Shown in pieces: positions 33,835-45,814 of a stretch of DNA of 64,000 bases. How positions within the stretch are numbered: the first letter of the stretch is position 1; each line of letters begins with the position of its first letter. The stretch comes from Sciurus carolinensis. Lineage: Eukaryota; Chordata; Mammalia; Rodentia; Sciuridae. The DNA is taken from contig NC_062232.1 of the NCBI RefSeq assembly GCF_902686445.1, positions 94,226,932 to 94,290,931 of the forward strand, in the 5' to 3' direction. The notes beneath the pieces were generated by a model, which was given only the letters and a program-made list of their open reading frames with translations, made no database searches and was not told the origin of the DNA. The translations under genes and the position numbers were made by a program.

Positions 33835-36800
33835 ACAGGTATAGTCTACTATAGATTTCTTATTATTTTGATCAATGGCATATTTTATTAAATTGTCTTA
33901 TTTTTATTACATATAACATTTCTTCTTTCTTCCATTATTTGATATTTATGTTTATTTTAATTTTTTTAATTTGTAAAAATTATTCAGTGCTTCTCCATTT
34001 AAGGCACTATTCATTAATCTGATTTACACTTTAAAATGCAATGCATGTTCATTGAAAAAAAATTAGAGACCTATTAATATTATAAAATAAATGTATATAA
34101 CATTACTATATCACTATTAATATTTTGAAGCATTTCAATGAATTTTTTCTTTGCATAGGAAATGAAATAGAATGATACTATTTTCTTAGTTGGCCCTGAA
34201 ATTCTTTTGCTTCGTGGATGAACTGGGAAATTGTCCTCACGTGAAAAAGTGACAGAACAGGTGGGTGTGGATGTTTACATTCATCTTCAGCTCAGAAAGA
34301 AGGGGAAATGAAGATTTTAAGAATGGTAATTCCTAATGTTCTGTCTGCATTTGCTTGTGAAACTACAATTAAATATTTTCTCCATTTTCCCCTGAATTTT
34401 CAGTGAATAAACTCTATGCCTCCTAAAAAGATTTTCCTGCACAATTTTTCTTCTGAAAAAGTAAAACAATGTTCTTAGTTGAATGTATGGATCAATACAA
34501 CATATATATAATAGGAACCTGAAAACCAAGGCATGTAGCTTTAAGACCAAGGCAAGAAGCCTAGAGGTACAAGGAATGTAGCTTCCTAGGAATTTGCTGG
34601 GATTTTAAGGAGGGCTTTGTATGTCCAAAAAACCATGGTATTGGGAATTTGTACCAGTTTTACAGAAATTGTTGAGGAGCAAGGAGGTCAATGGCTGATA
34701 TCTGGACTATACGTAAAATTTACTTTAAATTAAATGTAATATACTGCTACGTTTTCACTTAAAATATATAATTAACTTTTTAACATATCTTAAAGGTTTT
34801 GAAAATATGATTTTGAATGTATAATACTCTATCATACTGATTATCATGAGTGATTTAACCAAAAATATAGTATTGGAAATGAGTATGCTTCTATCTGTCA
34901 TTGAAATTTAGGTTAATTTCATTTGTTTTAACTCTGTTCTCATGTTGCTCATTGTCCATAGCCAGCAGGAGTTTGTATTAGTGGCATTCAGACTAAATTA
35001 ACAGCTCCTCATTCAGTCCAAACACATCACAGAAAAAAAACAAAGGATATAGAAACATCTGTATAATTTCAGTCATTGAGATGCTTCTGATTATTCTCTT
35101 AAGATAAAATACGCAGGGAAATGGCTGCTATTTGTCCACTTTAAATGCACATTGTGCTATCATGTGGACATATTTTCCTTTCCATATCCTTTTTTTATGT
35201 CATGGATGCTTAAATAAAATTTATCATTTTATGCAATCAGATCTGCTTTAATTTTATGAGGAGAATAAATACTAGGTCAGCCTTAAGAAAAACACATGTT
35301 TCTATCACATCAAGTTCTTTTCTTCCCTTACAAGCTGCTTTCCTCTTTAGAAAGAGATAACAAGAATCCAATGTTATATATTGTGATTTAAAGAAAAATA
35401 TCTTCAAATTAAAGAATATTTATTTTTTGTTTTATTGAAGTACAAGATACACTAAAAAGAACACAAATCCTAAGTGGCATGCCAAAAGATGAACATATCT
35501 GAATAGCTAGAATGAATGCAGAAGAAGAAATAGAACATTGTCAGTACAGTAGTCTTTCTTGATTGCTTCCAGTCACCAACCCGTCCCAAGTATAACCACT
35601 ATTTTAACTTTTAACCTCATGAATAAGTTTTACCTCTTCTTGAACTTCATATAAATGGAATCATATACTGTGCACTCTTTCATTTATGCCTTTTTCATTT
35701 AATATAATATTGGTGAAAATAAAATTATGGATATATCCTAGCAAACAGAATCAATGATCTGTGTGAGTTCTGCACACCACTTTCCCCTGGATGTTTTAAA
35801 GTACTGTAGATAGGAATTTGGAGCAAAAATACAATGTATTAAAAGAAAGAATAATGTAGAGAGCACATTTGTGCATGTTTTCATTGTGACTTTTTTTTAA
35901 TTAAGGAGAAATTTCTGATCTAGAAGATATAATTGAAAAACATTATAGGTCATGAGTAGTGGGGACTCTAATTATTTCTTGTTGGAATACTCATATTAAA
36001 ACTTAATAACTCCACCAGAAATGTTAGCCTAACATGGAAAAAAAAAAAGAAGTATACAGTCTGTAGTTAAACATTTTCAAGAATCTATAGGTCTAGGGAA
36101 AGGTAGGTATAGAAAACCCAACCAATTTCTCCTGGTTTTTAGTTGCTCAGAGACATATATATGAATTAGAGGACTAGGCAGTCAGAAGTTTAAGATAGGA
36201 ATGTTTTGAGCACTGAATTTGGACAAAATAAGATTGTGATGAATCTGAATATTTCCAACAAAGTAAAAAAAATAATTTTATTCAACAAAGCACTAGGATT
36301 GTGACATCTTATCAGGTCTTTCTCAATTTTCTTTTTGTCTACAAAGGTCATTTTTATTTGTACTCTGATTCTACAAGCAAAAAAAAAAAAGGAGAAAATA
36401 TCCTTTTGGAATTCTATGTGCCGTTAAGTGCAAAAAAAATAGATTAAGAAATGGTAAATCAGAAGGTTAACAAACTGTAAAAATGTGAATTTATTAAAAT
36501 TAAATAATAAGTTAATAATTATAGCAATGTATTATATTTATATAGCAAATATATAACATTGTAATATGTAAAAAGGAAGAGGAATAAAATTATATAGGAG
36601 TAACATTTGTATATATAACTGGAATTAAGTTAATATAAATTAGTTATGAGTAGACCAATTATTTTAAAATAATTGAGTCTTTACTACTCATGATCCATGA
36701 TGGTTTCAATTAGAACTTCTCATTCAGAAATATCTAATTCAAATTATTATAAATTAAGTTAATCTTTAATCACTGGAATTAACTTAGTATCTGTTTAAGT

Positions 36801-36960
36801 AATAAGTTTTTAAAATTTAAAGAAAATTTGCTTAAAGGAATTAAAATATTAGGCTACAAATATTCACTTAATTATTCACTTAATGCAAGCAAGCTTTGGT
36901 CAACCACCTGTCCACCAGGTCACAGAGTATCCCTGCCCCATGCCATATTTATGAAATTTT
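33835..36960. other. AT-rich single-copy DNA
   Basis: No gene or repeat edge recognised. The segment 34900-35260 is the least repetitive and may be a conserved non-coding stretch. A-runs occur at 36039-36048 and 36380-36391. Confidence 0.35.
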
Positions 36961-36977
36961 TAGTTTTATTTCTACTT

Positions 36978-37171
36978 TTTTGGGTACTAGGGATTGAACA
37001 CAGAGGTCCTTTACCATGGAGTCACATACCCAGCCCTTTTTATTTTTAGTCAGTGTCTCACTGTTGTTTAGAACCTAGCTTAGTTACTGAGGCTGGCCTC
37101 AAACTTGTGATTCTGCTGCCTCAGCCTTTCAAGTTTCTGGGATTACAGGCATGTGCTACTATGGCCAGTTG
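36978..37171 (-). mobile_element. B1-dID SINE, antisense
   Basis: GGGTACTAGGGATTGAACAC, CACATACCCAGCCC, TACTGAGGCTGGCCTC, CTGCTGCCTCAGCC and GGGATTACAGGCATGTGC occur in order. The 10-bp TSD ATTTCTACTT lies at 36968-36977 and 37172-37181. Confidence 0.9.
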
Positions 37172-37174
37172 ATT

Positions 37175-37755
37175 TCTACTTCTATATTCTTGCTTGTCCT
37201 CCAATTTTTCTTGGTATTGTAACAGCCTGCTCCAACAGGCTTTCAAGCACAATGTCAGATCTTTCATTTTTGGGGTGAGATGCAGATGGGAAGTATATAT
37301 TATATTCTATGCCCATAACCTACTTACTTACTGGAATTCTAGAATCGAATGGATAAATTGATGTAATTCCTGGTGAAATCATGACAGTGAACTTTTGACC
37401 ATGATTCAGAAATTCTATGTCAATTCAAATGAGGAATAAGAGATATAATTTACCTGTACATACACTTGTCAAGTGGTGACTTTGATTCCATGATGCTCGT
37501 ATAGTAAATGATAAGGTATAACACACTATTCTCCATAGGAGAATTTTTCACTTCAGATGAAATCACACAAATTGTTTTCGGTTATTCCTAATTTACTAAT
37601 TTAAGGAGAACTTCTCTTTAAATCTTTACCACTTTCATGTGTTGGCAATTGTATTTGCTGCGTCAATCTTCAGAATACAAATGGCACAAGAAAACAACTA
37701 AAACATGGGAATGTTTTCAGGTCCTGAATCTTCTTTCTGTATTTGGAAAATTCTC
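37175..37755. other. Unassigned DNA
   Basis: No family recognised and no credible coding frame. Confidence 0.3.
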
Positions 37756-37758
37756 CAC

Positions 37759-38372
37759 TGTGATGGTTAACTTTAGGTATAAACTTGATTGGATTAAGTT
37801 ATACCCATAGAAATGGCAAACTATCACTTCTTGGTGTGTCTGTGAGGTTGTTTCTGGAGAAGATTGGCATGAGTCAGTGGACTGAGTGGAGACTATCTCC
37901 CTTCAATGTGGTGGACACCATCCAATCAGTTGGGGATCCAGATAGAGCTGATAGAGAGAGAGAGGGAGGAAGGGAGGAAGAGGGAAAGATTTCCTCTCTC
38001 TCTCCTACATCTGGGATACTTCTGACTCCTTTGGATATTTGAACCCCAGACTCTTTGGCCTTGGGAATCCAGGACTTAAACCAGCAGCGGCCCCTCCCCA
38101 AAGATCTCAGGCTAATGACTTCAGATTAAGAATTACATCATCAGATTTCCTGGTTTGGAGGTTTGGGGACTTGGACTGAGCCATGCTGCTGGCATCCCAG
38201 GACAAGACTTCCAGACAGCCTTTTATGGGACCTATCAGCCTCTATAATTGTATAAACCAATTCCCCTCATAAATACATTCTTCTCACTTTCTCCTCCGCC
38301 ACCACCACAAGAATCCTATTGGTTTCTTTCTCCTATTGGCTCTGTCTTTCTGGAGAATTGACTAAATATACT
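37759..38372 (+). mobile_element. ERVL-type (MLT2-like) solo LTR
   Basis: TGTGATGGTTAACTTTAGG at the 5' end, TGTGTCTGTGAGGTTGTTTC, GACACCATCCAATCAG, ACTCCTTTGGATATTTGAAC, TTGGGGACTTGGACTGAGCC, GCCTTTTATGGGACCTATC, CTCATAAATACATTC and the closing CTTTCTGGAGAATTGAC follow the MLT2 order. It contains a GA-rich insert near 37950-37990. No internal ERVL genes adjoin. Confidence 0.65.
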
Positions 38373-38641
38373 CATCTTGTGAACTTTGGAGGGAGATAGG
38401 TTCAGTCAACTAAAAGTAGATTCCTGGAATTTAGAATCTGGAACTAGTGGCAAAAGCATGTAAGACTAAGGAAATAAATAGTGATGGTAGTAATAGTAAA
38501 AACCTATTTCCACAGGCAGTTGAAAAAAATAGTGTCAGTACCAATGCAAGCTGGTGATCAGAGGCAGTGACAGTAGTGACCTGAAAACATTATTTCTATG
38601 AAAGATTTGCCTCTTATTCCACTTGGTTTTGTAAGGAAAAA

Positions 38642-39090
38642 TGCAGCTCAGCTTGGGACCCGCAGTAGCTCCAGCCCCTCTGACGGAACTGGCGCTCCAT
38701 ATGCCCGGTCTCAGTTGTCACTCAACAATAGCTCCCAGAAATCCACACAGACACAGGAAATCACATAAGGGAATTTATTAAGCAAACAGAGCGTCTCCTT
38801 GCAGGGTAAGAGAGAAAATGAGAGGAAAAGAGAAAGGAAAGAGAAAGGGTGTGCGTTAGAGAGAGTGGAAAGCGAGGAGGATAGAGAAAAGTGTGTAGGA
38901 GAGAGAAGCAAGAGAGGAAAGATGGCAGTTGAATTCCACCAGGCTAACAGGGGACCAATAATGGAGAAGGATACTTGCAAGCTGACTGATGAACCAATAG
39001 CTAGCTAGGATGTTCACAGACTGACAAGTGGTTGGGAGGCAGGGAAATGGCTACAATGGAATGGGCAGGGGAGCAGCTTTATACATTACA
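38642..39090 (-). mobile_element. Retroviral-type solo LTR, antisense
   Basis: It is bounded by TGCAGCTCAG at 38642 and ATACATTACA at 39090, giving TG...CA in both directions. The minus strand has AATAAATTCCC near 38775, then TGTGTCTGTGTGGATTTC and a GC-rich U5 ending GAGCTGCA. The TATA-like TGTATAAAGC lies only at its 5' extreme. A GA-rich block at 38809-38920 fills the U3. No clean TSD seen. Confidence 0.6.
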
Positions 39091-39094
39091 GGTT

Positions 39095-40340
39095 TGTGTT
39101 TTATTTTCTAAGTCGGTGTCTCGAGTATTTTGGCAGTTCTTTGAACTACTCATTATTTTCTCAATAGACTCCTTTTGGGCTTAAGTTACTCAATCATTTT
39201 TTGTTGCTCAATTGAAACAATGGTCATAAAATTCCAAGGCTCAGAAGGAAATTTAAATACATTTAATACAACCATTTCTTACACATGGAAAAATTGAGAA
39301 ATGATACAATACTTCATGTTATTTGGGCATAAATGGAGCTTCATTCTAGTTGTGTGTAAGAAAGTTCAGTGAGAGGGATAAATAATGATTTCACTTTAAA
39401 GGCTTTAAAAGTACTAATGCCAAAGAGTCATTCATGTTAGTAAATCCAGATTTATTGAGAAGATATTAAAGGCTAATGTGTCTTTATTGATAAATTTCAC
39501 AGATGGAATGAGATCAAAGGTGTTATTTGATAGAAGAAAGGTTAATGAATTCTTTTATTGTTGTGGTCTATGCCTAATATTTCTGGCAGAGCTAGGTAAG
39601 TTATAATCAATGGGGGTACCATGACATCTGTTAGGAATGGATGACAGGGTTGAAGGGGAAGACAAATATAAAAAACAGCAAAATAGTAAAATTGAAAAAA
39701 GTTTAGGTGTGATCAATGGAAACTTGAAATATAGCAAAATTTATTTTTAAAGGAAAAATGAGGTTTGAAAATGCATGAAACCTTAGCCTTCAGACTTACT
39801 TTAAGATATTTCCACACATATTTAATATATTTTCTCATCTTTAATTTTTCATTAAGCATAAACCTATTAGAAAATCACATATAGTACAGTTTCTCACCAT
39901 TTGTTTCATTTAGGCTATTTAAAAATAGTTTAAATATATTGTTGATTTGGGGGAACAGAACTAATAGCTTCTCTTAAATGATAGAGGCTATAAAAGGTAT
40001 TTTCTGAATGTGGTCTTGGTTTGGGGTCCAGAATTTTATTTGTAGAGTTATCCAGATCAGCGCTCTTAAAAATTTTCTCATAGAAACATTTTCCATTTTC
40101 TATCTAAATTTTGTGTATATAAAGGATAATTTTGGGGAAAATCTCAATTTTGCACTTTATCAATGTCAAAATATTTGGCAGTGTACACCAGGTATCACAT
40201 TGTAGTCAAATTCTTATAGGTTTCTGCATGTTTGTCTTATAACACTTATTCACAATGTCTATATGGTTCTTAAAATCCAAAGCAAAACAGTTTATATCCA
40301 TTCAAATAATAATTTATATTTTAATGTTTATTATGTTCTT
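39095..40340. other. AT-rich DNA
   Basis: No supported feature. A MIR-like trace may be present near 39270-39310. Confidence 0.3.
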
Positions 40341-40344
40341 CTGA

Positions 40345-40545
40345 TCTATAAATACTTGTACTGAAGACTTTACAGGCAAGCGAGTATTATTATCTCCTTT
40401 TCACAGGTAAGGAAACTAGGGTTTAGAAAGTTTAAGACACTTACTTAAGGCCACAAGGTTAATAAGAAGCAGAGCTAATATACAAGCTCAGGTGGATTAA
40501 ATCCCTAAACTCCTGCTTTCAATTATTGTGCTATACTGATAAGAA
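40345..40545 (-). mobile_element. MIR SINE, antisense
   Basis: TCTCCTTTTCACAGGTAAGG, AAGGCCACAAGGTTAATAAG, GCAGAGCTAATATACAAGC and ATTGTGCTATACTGA fit the MIR reverse complement through to its tRNA-like head. Confidence 0.65.
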
Positions 40546-40647
40546 AATAAAAGTTTTTAAAATGCCTTGCTTATAATTGAATAATTTCAAAAGGTAAAAT
40601 TTTTAAAATGTATTTATTATGAAGAATTTTATATGTATTTTTAATTT

Positions 40648-40735
40648 AGTAGTTATTATCCCTCATTTACAGATGAGGAAACTGAGGTTGAGACAAGAAA
40701 AGATTTATTTCACGTGACATGACTCTAGGATAGCT
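40648..40735 (-). mobile_element. MIR fragment, antisense
   Basis: TTATCCCTCATTTACAGATG then AGGAAACTGAGG is the MIR core reversed. The rest is truncated. Confidence 0.6.
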
Positions 40736-40737
40736 AT

Positions 40738-41092
40738 TTTAGTCAGTTTTGTATTTTTATAACAAAATACTTGAGATCAAAAAATTAGATGAAATATTTT
40801 GGTTTATGGCTTCAGAGGTATTCAGTTGATGGTTACTTGAACCTGTTGCCTTTGGGCCTATGACAAGGCAGTACATGATCACAGGAACATGTGATGGAGG
40901 AGGCTGGTCATCTCATGACAGACAGGAAGAGAAGGATCAGAATTCCAACATCCCCTTCAAGGATATTCCCTAAATGCCCAACTTCCTCCATGTAGGTTCA
41001 ACCTGTTAAAGTTTCCACCACCTCCCAATAGTAGCATGGACTTTAACACATGGTCTTTTGGTGGACACTTATCTAGACCATAGCAACATGTT
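40738..41092 (-). mobile_element. MaLR-type LTR, antisense
   Basis: TTTAGTCAGTTTTGTATTTT, ATGGCTTCAGAGGTATTCAG, ATGACAAGGCAGTACATG, CTCATGACAGACAGGAAG, CCCAACTTCCTCCATG and GACCATAGCAACA follow the MaLR order in reverse complement. Confidence 0.6.
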
Positions 41093-41389
41093 TTCAACTT
41101 GAACTGTGGCTGTGACTGAATTCAGCATTTCAGGGTCTATTGAAAAACTCTAAGCTGCCTTCTGATTCTTCCACTTTCTGATTTTATCCAAGTAGAAACA
41201 TGCTTGGATGGTCAATTTTGAGATATTCTGGAACTTATTTCATAGATGTAGACAGAGCCTCTTCCTAGACTTTCCAACAATTTTGTAAACAAATGCTGCA
41301 AATGTATTATTCAAATATCTTTCTGTGGTTTATCCAAATTACATTTGGGGATTTTTTTTTTTCTTTTTACCACCTCAGCCTCAGTGAAT

Positions 41390-41965
41390 AATAGAATGAC
41401 TAGAAAGAAATTCAGTAAGAAGTTCTGAAAAAAAAATCTAATTAACATATATAGAACATTACACACAATAGCAGCAGCATATGTTTACTTTTTTTTGGAA
41501 CATTCATCAAAAGAGACCATGCTCTAAGACAAAAATAAACAACAACACCTTAACAAGTTTTCAAGAGTGAAATCACATAGCATGTGCTCACTAACTTTAA
41601 TAGAATCAAACTAGAAGTCAGTAACAGAAAAGAAAAAAGGAAAATCATTAAACAATGGAAAATTATACAATATGCCTCCACATGATACATGAATCAAGGA
41701 GGAAATCTCAAATAAAGTCTTAAAAACTTACACAGAACTAAATAAAAATGAAAAACACAGCATATTAAATTATGTGGGATGAAGCTGAAAGATGCAGAGG
41801 TATATATAATAGCCCTAAATATTTATGATATCAGAAATAGGGGTTATGCAACCATTGAAAGGGTAACAAAAGAAAACAACAAACAACTTTAGGCTCATAT
41901 ATTCAATTTAATAGAAATGGACAGACAAACTTTGAAATCCACAAACTACTAAATCTCAATCAATA
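41390..41965 (+). mobile_element. Old L1M ORF2 fragment
   Basis: ATTCATCAAAAGAGACCATGC, ATAGAATCAAACTAGAAGTC, GTGGGATGAAGCTGAAAG and AATAGAAATGGACAGACAAA are diverged ORF2 text in sense. Many stops. Confidence 0.6.
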
Positions 41966-41966
41966 G

Positions 41967-42177
41967 AGGAACTTTAGATTATGTAGAGGGAAATGAGAGG
42001 GAGGGGGGTATGAAAGATGGTGCAATGAGACAGACATCATTACTCTGTGTACATGCTTGATTACACAAATGTAATGAATCTACTTGGTGCACAACCAGAG
42101 AAAGATGTAGCCCATATGTGTACAATGAATCAAAATGCAGTCTGTAAAAATAAAAAAAAAAAATTAAAGAAAAAACA
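41967..42177 (+). mobile_element. Short L1 3' UTR copy with A tail
   Basis: AGGAACTTTAGATTATGTAG starts the copy. GACAGACATCATTACTCTG, TGTACAATGAATCAAAATGC and CAGTCTGTAAAAATA then lead into an A-rich tail. Its 5' edge nearly coincides with that of the copy at 45598. Confidence 0.75.
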
Positions 42178-42179
42178 GA

Positions 42180-43030
42180 TAATCTGGAAGAGACATCTGC
42201 ACTCCCATGTTCATTGTAGCACTATTTTCAATAGCCAGGAATGGAAACCACCGAAGTGTCCATCAACTAAGGAATGGATAAAGAAAACGTGATACATATA
42301 TGCAGTGGAATACTATTCGACCATTAAGAAGAATGAAATCCTGTCATTTATGACAACATGGGTGAAACTGGAGATCATTATGCTAAGTCAAAAGAGTCAG
42401 GCACAGAAACACAAATACCACAAGATCTCATTTATGGAGAATATAAAATGAATCTCATCATCATGTACATCTACAAGACACTAATTTTTTAAAATTACAA
42501 GTAAATAGAAAGATGAGTAGAGCAGAGAGAAGGGAACAGGGGGAGGGAGGAGGGGAGGGAAAGGGAAAGTGCTGGGAACTGAAATCAAGTAAATTATATT
42601 CCATGCTTTTATAATTATGTCAAAATGAATCCTATTGTCAGGTATAACTAAAACGAATCAATAAAAATTAAAACTTAAAGAAGAAACTGAAAAAAATAGT
42701 TCATCTCATAGAAACTGACATTAGAATGATGGTTACCAGAGGCTGGGGAATGGAGAGAGGAGAAAATGATGGAGAAGGTTGATCAATGAGTACTAATTTA
42801 CAGATAGATAGAATTAAGAAGTCCTGATGTGCTATTTCACAGTAGGGTGACTACTGGTAACAAAAATGTACTGCATATTTCAAAAGCTAGAAGAAAGAAT
42901 TTTGAATGCTTTCATCATAAAGAGGTGACAAATGTTTGAAGAAGTAGATGCGCTTAACCTTATTTAAACATTACACTATGTATATTGAAATGTTTGTGTT
43001 ATACTGTATCTGTTAGAAATAAATTTAATT
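42180..43030 (+). mobile_element. Old L1 3' region (ORF2 end and 3' UTR), two pieces
   Basis: 42180-42660 encodes degraded ORF2 C-terminus (GGAATGGATAAAGAAAACG, CAGTGGAATACTATTCGACC) and a G-rich UTR. 42690-43030 is L1M UTR text (AGAATGATGGTTACCAGAGG, ATAGGGTGACTAC-like at 42845, AATTAATAAAATAAATAA). Confidence 0.6.
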
Positions 43031-43130
43031 AATAAAATAAATAATCTGAATATTTCTATAACCATTGAGAAACTGAATTTGAAATTTGAGAGTTAACCAA
43101 AAAAATATATCCCCAGTCCCATATGGGTTT

Positions 43131-43257
43131 TTTCCTCCACATAAGTTTTTTATTATGGTGAAATATGCACAACATAAAATTTACCATTTTAAGTGCACAG
43201 TTCAATACATTTATGTTGCTGTTCAACCATCACCACCATCCATTTCCACAACTTTTT
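43131..43257 (-). mobile_element. Small TSD-flanked antisense L1 3' fragment
   Basis: TTTATTATGGTGAAATATGC, AACATAAAATTTACCATTTT and CAACCATCACCACCATCC are antisense L1M 3' text. The repeat CCCATATGGKTTT at 43118-43130 and 43258-43270 flanks it. The T-run at the left is the reversed tail. Confidence 0.65.
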
Positions 43258-43497
43258 CCCATATGGTTTTAGTGGAGAATTCTACCAAACATTCAAAGAG
43301 GAACTAATAGGAATTTTACACAATCTCTTCCAGAAAATAGGAAAGAAGGGAAAACCGTCATATTTTATGAGACCAGGATTATCCTGATACTGAAAGTATA
43401 CAAAGTACAATGATGAAAAAGGAAACTACTGACCAGTTTTTCTCATAAGTAAATGTGAGAAGCCATTCTTATTTAGCAGAATAAGACTAGATTGAAC

Positions 43498-43900
43498 CGT
43501 GGGATGCAGAGGCCTGGCTTCTAGGAACTGCCAGGAAGCATGTGGCGCTGCATGGAAGTGGTTCCCAGTTTCCTTCTGGAATAGTCCCCCTAAGAGGATG
43601 AATTCCCTAATTCCACCCTATCCAGTCCATCACAGAAGAAGCTCCTCCCAGTCCTTGCCCCATTTACCTGCATATTATAAATAAAGTAGAGTTGGGTGAC
43701 TCTATGTTGTTGTAAGAGACCAGAGCTGGTATGACCAGACCCATCATGCCCCTCTCATTTAAAAAGAGTATTGACAACTTGTGTGTTCATTGAGTAGATA
43801 AGTTTTTTGGGTAATTGAGTGATGTACCACCAACATCCTCCTCCAGCAGTTAACCCTTTTCTCATCCACGTGGGACGTAGCAGAGAGGACCCTGACAACC
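43498..43900 (+). mobile_element. Candidate retroviral-type solo LTR inside L1
   Basis: GGGATGCAGAGGCCTGGC at the left, a TATA/polyadenylation-like ATTATAAATAAAGTAGAG near 43675, TGTTGTTGTAAGAGACCAG, and GACGTAGCAGAGAGGACC at the right look like U3-R-U5. It splits ORF2 text that is otherwise continuous. Confidence 0.45.
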
Positions 43901-44039
43901 AAACACAACAATTCTGCAATGTATAAAAAGAATTATACAGAATGATCAAGTGAGACTTACCCCAGGTGTGAAAGATTGGCTCAACGTTCAAAAACCAACC
44001 AATATAACCCACCACATCAAGGATCTAATCTAAATTTTT

Positions 44040-44330
44040 ATCATCAACTGACGAAGTATTTCATCAAATCTAACACACTGGGTTCTAGTTTTGTTTTTAT
44101 TTCATAGTTATGGGAGGCAGATAAGTGGTTGCCTTTGTCTGGTAGGGGGTTAGAGTACAAGCAATGCCTTTGTAGTGATAGAGTTGTTTTGTTTTAATCT
44201 TGGTGATAATTACATAGGTATTAAAATGCTTTCAACTGTACGTGTAAAATGGACACATTTACTTTTGTGTATTATTCTTCAATAAATTTTGTTCAAAAAT
44301 TTTTTAAAAAACAAAAGCAGAAATCATTGG
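44040..44330 (+). mobile_element. Old L1M 3' UTR
   Basis: AGATAAGTGGTTGCCTTTG, CTTGGTGATAATTACATAGG and TGTGTATTATTCTTCAATAAA are weak but ordered L1M UTR text. Confidence 0.45.
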
Positions 44331-44609
44331 GATAGACTAAGCTATAAACAAAACAAATGAGAATGAAAAGCAAAACAGAACCAAAGCCAGATGTGGTACT
44401 TAGCTACAGAGGCTAATGATGATTTCAAATGTCATAAACCCTGATGTTTGCTCTGTAAGAAGCAACAAGAACAACAACAACAAAAAAAAATATTGCTGTT
44501 AGGGGTATCATCAATGAGACTATAAAATGGGATGACTGATTTACCTTGGGTATTTGGAAAACACTTCATCAGGAAGCAACAGTAGTGCTAACATGAGCAG
44601 AGATTAACT

Positions 44610-44900
44610 GTGTAAAAGGGGAATGATGTGAAGAATGTTCCCAGTTAGAAGAAGAGCTCATGCTAAGGCTCAGTGGGAAGTAAAGAATGTCAACTGGATG
44701 AAGGCACAAGAAAATGGCTGGAATGTGGTTGAGTTAAAGTTGGAAAGGTAGACAAGGACCAGCCCATGTAGGACTTTGCAGGATTTTAGACTACTCTAAG
44801 GATACTAAAGAATTTTAAATTTAAAAAGTTTATGTGCAATATAAGATTTATGTTTTTAAAATATTGTTCTAGTTGCTAGATAGAGATTAATGGAGTAGGG
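44610..44900 (-). mobile_element. L2 fragment, antisense
   Basis: AAATGGCTGGAATGTGGTTG, AGCCCATGTAGGACTTTGC and TTGTTCTAGTTGCTAGATAG match the antisense L2 text. Confidence 0.5.
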
Positions 44901-45240
44901 TTTCTGAGAATGTGTGCTAGGAAAATATTTATGTGGCTACTGCCATAAACCTGAAAGGAGATGATCAAATGTTATGTAACTTAAGCTGTCATGGAAGAAA
45001 TGATGATGTAAAAAAGTGGATAGATTTAAAGATACGTAGGAGATCAAATCAAAGGCATCTGCTGATTATCAGATATGGGGGAAGAGAGTGTACTTTCAAG
45101 GTTGCTTTCTGCATTTTTCTCTTGTAGAACTAGACATATAATAATAATGCCAGTCTTTGAGAAGAGAAACACTGGGAAAAAATGCAATTTGGTAGAAGAA
45201 ATTTCAGAAATTCATTTTTTTATATATTATTTTCTGGTGC

Positions 45241-45511
45241 TGGTTTTAGTCCATTTGGGCTATTATAGCACAGTACCAAAAATGACATTTATAAGCAGAA
45301 ATTTATTTCTCACAATTCTGGGAGCTAGAAAGTTCAAGATCAAAGCACAGTCAGAGTCAGTGGTGGGGATCTGTTTCCCCAGTTCATAGATTGTGTCTTT
45401 TTTGCTATGTCATCACATTGTAGAAGGGGTGCTGCCTTAAAGAACTACTTCCCAATATCATCACATTGGTGATTAGGTATTAACATAAATTTTGGGAGGA
45501 CACAAATAGCA
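45241..45511 (-). mobile_element. 3' LTR of the MaLR provirus
   Basis: It begins TGGTTTTAGTCCATTTGGG and ends CACAAATAGCA. AGAAATTTATTTCTCACA holds the reversed polyadenylation signal. Shorter than the other LTR, with deletions. Confidence 0.8.
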
Positions 45512-45597
45512 TTCTGCCTCTGTTCCCCTAAACTTCATGTCCTTCTCACATTAAAATATATTCACTCTATCCCAATAGCTTAAAAAAACTTAATTCA

Positions 45598-45814
45598 GAA
45601 TGGAGGAACTTCAGATTACATAGAGGGAAATGAGAGGGAGGGGGGTATGAAAAATGGTGGAAAGAGACAGACATCATTACGCTATGTACATGTATGATTA
45701 CACGAATAGTATGAATCTACATCGTGTACAACCACAGAAATGAAATGATGTACCCCATTTGTGTACAATGAATCAAAATGCATTCTGTAAAAATAATTTT
45801 AAAATGTTTAAAAT
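45598..45814 (+). mobile_element. Short L1 3' UTR copy inserted in the provirus
   Basis: GGAGGAACTTCAGATTACAT starts the copy and CATTCTGTAAAAATAATTTT ends it. The TSD CTTAATTCA lies at 45589-45597 and 45815-45823. The provirus text resumes on the far side. Confidence 0.85.

Larger units (their letters stand above)
43090..44040 (+). mobile_element. Old L1M ORF2 fragment, interrupted twice
   Basis: GAATTCTACCAAACATTCAAAG, CTCTTCCAGAAAATAGG and TATCCTGATACTGAAAG, then after a gap TATAAAAAGAATTATACAG, GATCAAGTGAGACTTACC and TAACCCACCACATCAAGG, are L1 reverse-transcriptase region text in order. Inserts lie at 43131-43257 and about 43498-43900. Confidence 0.65.
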
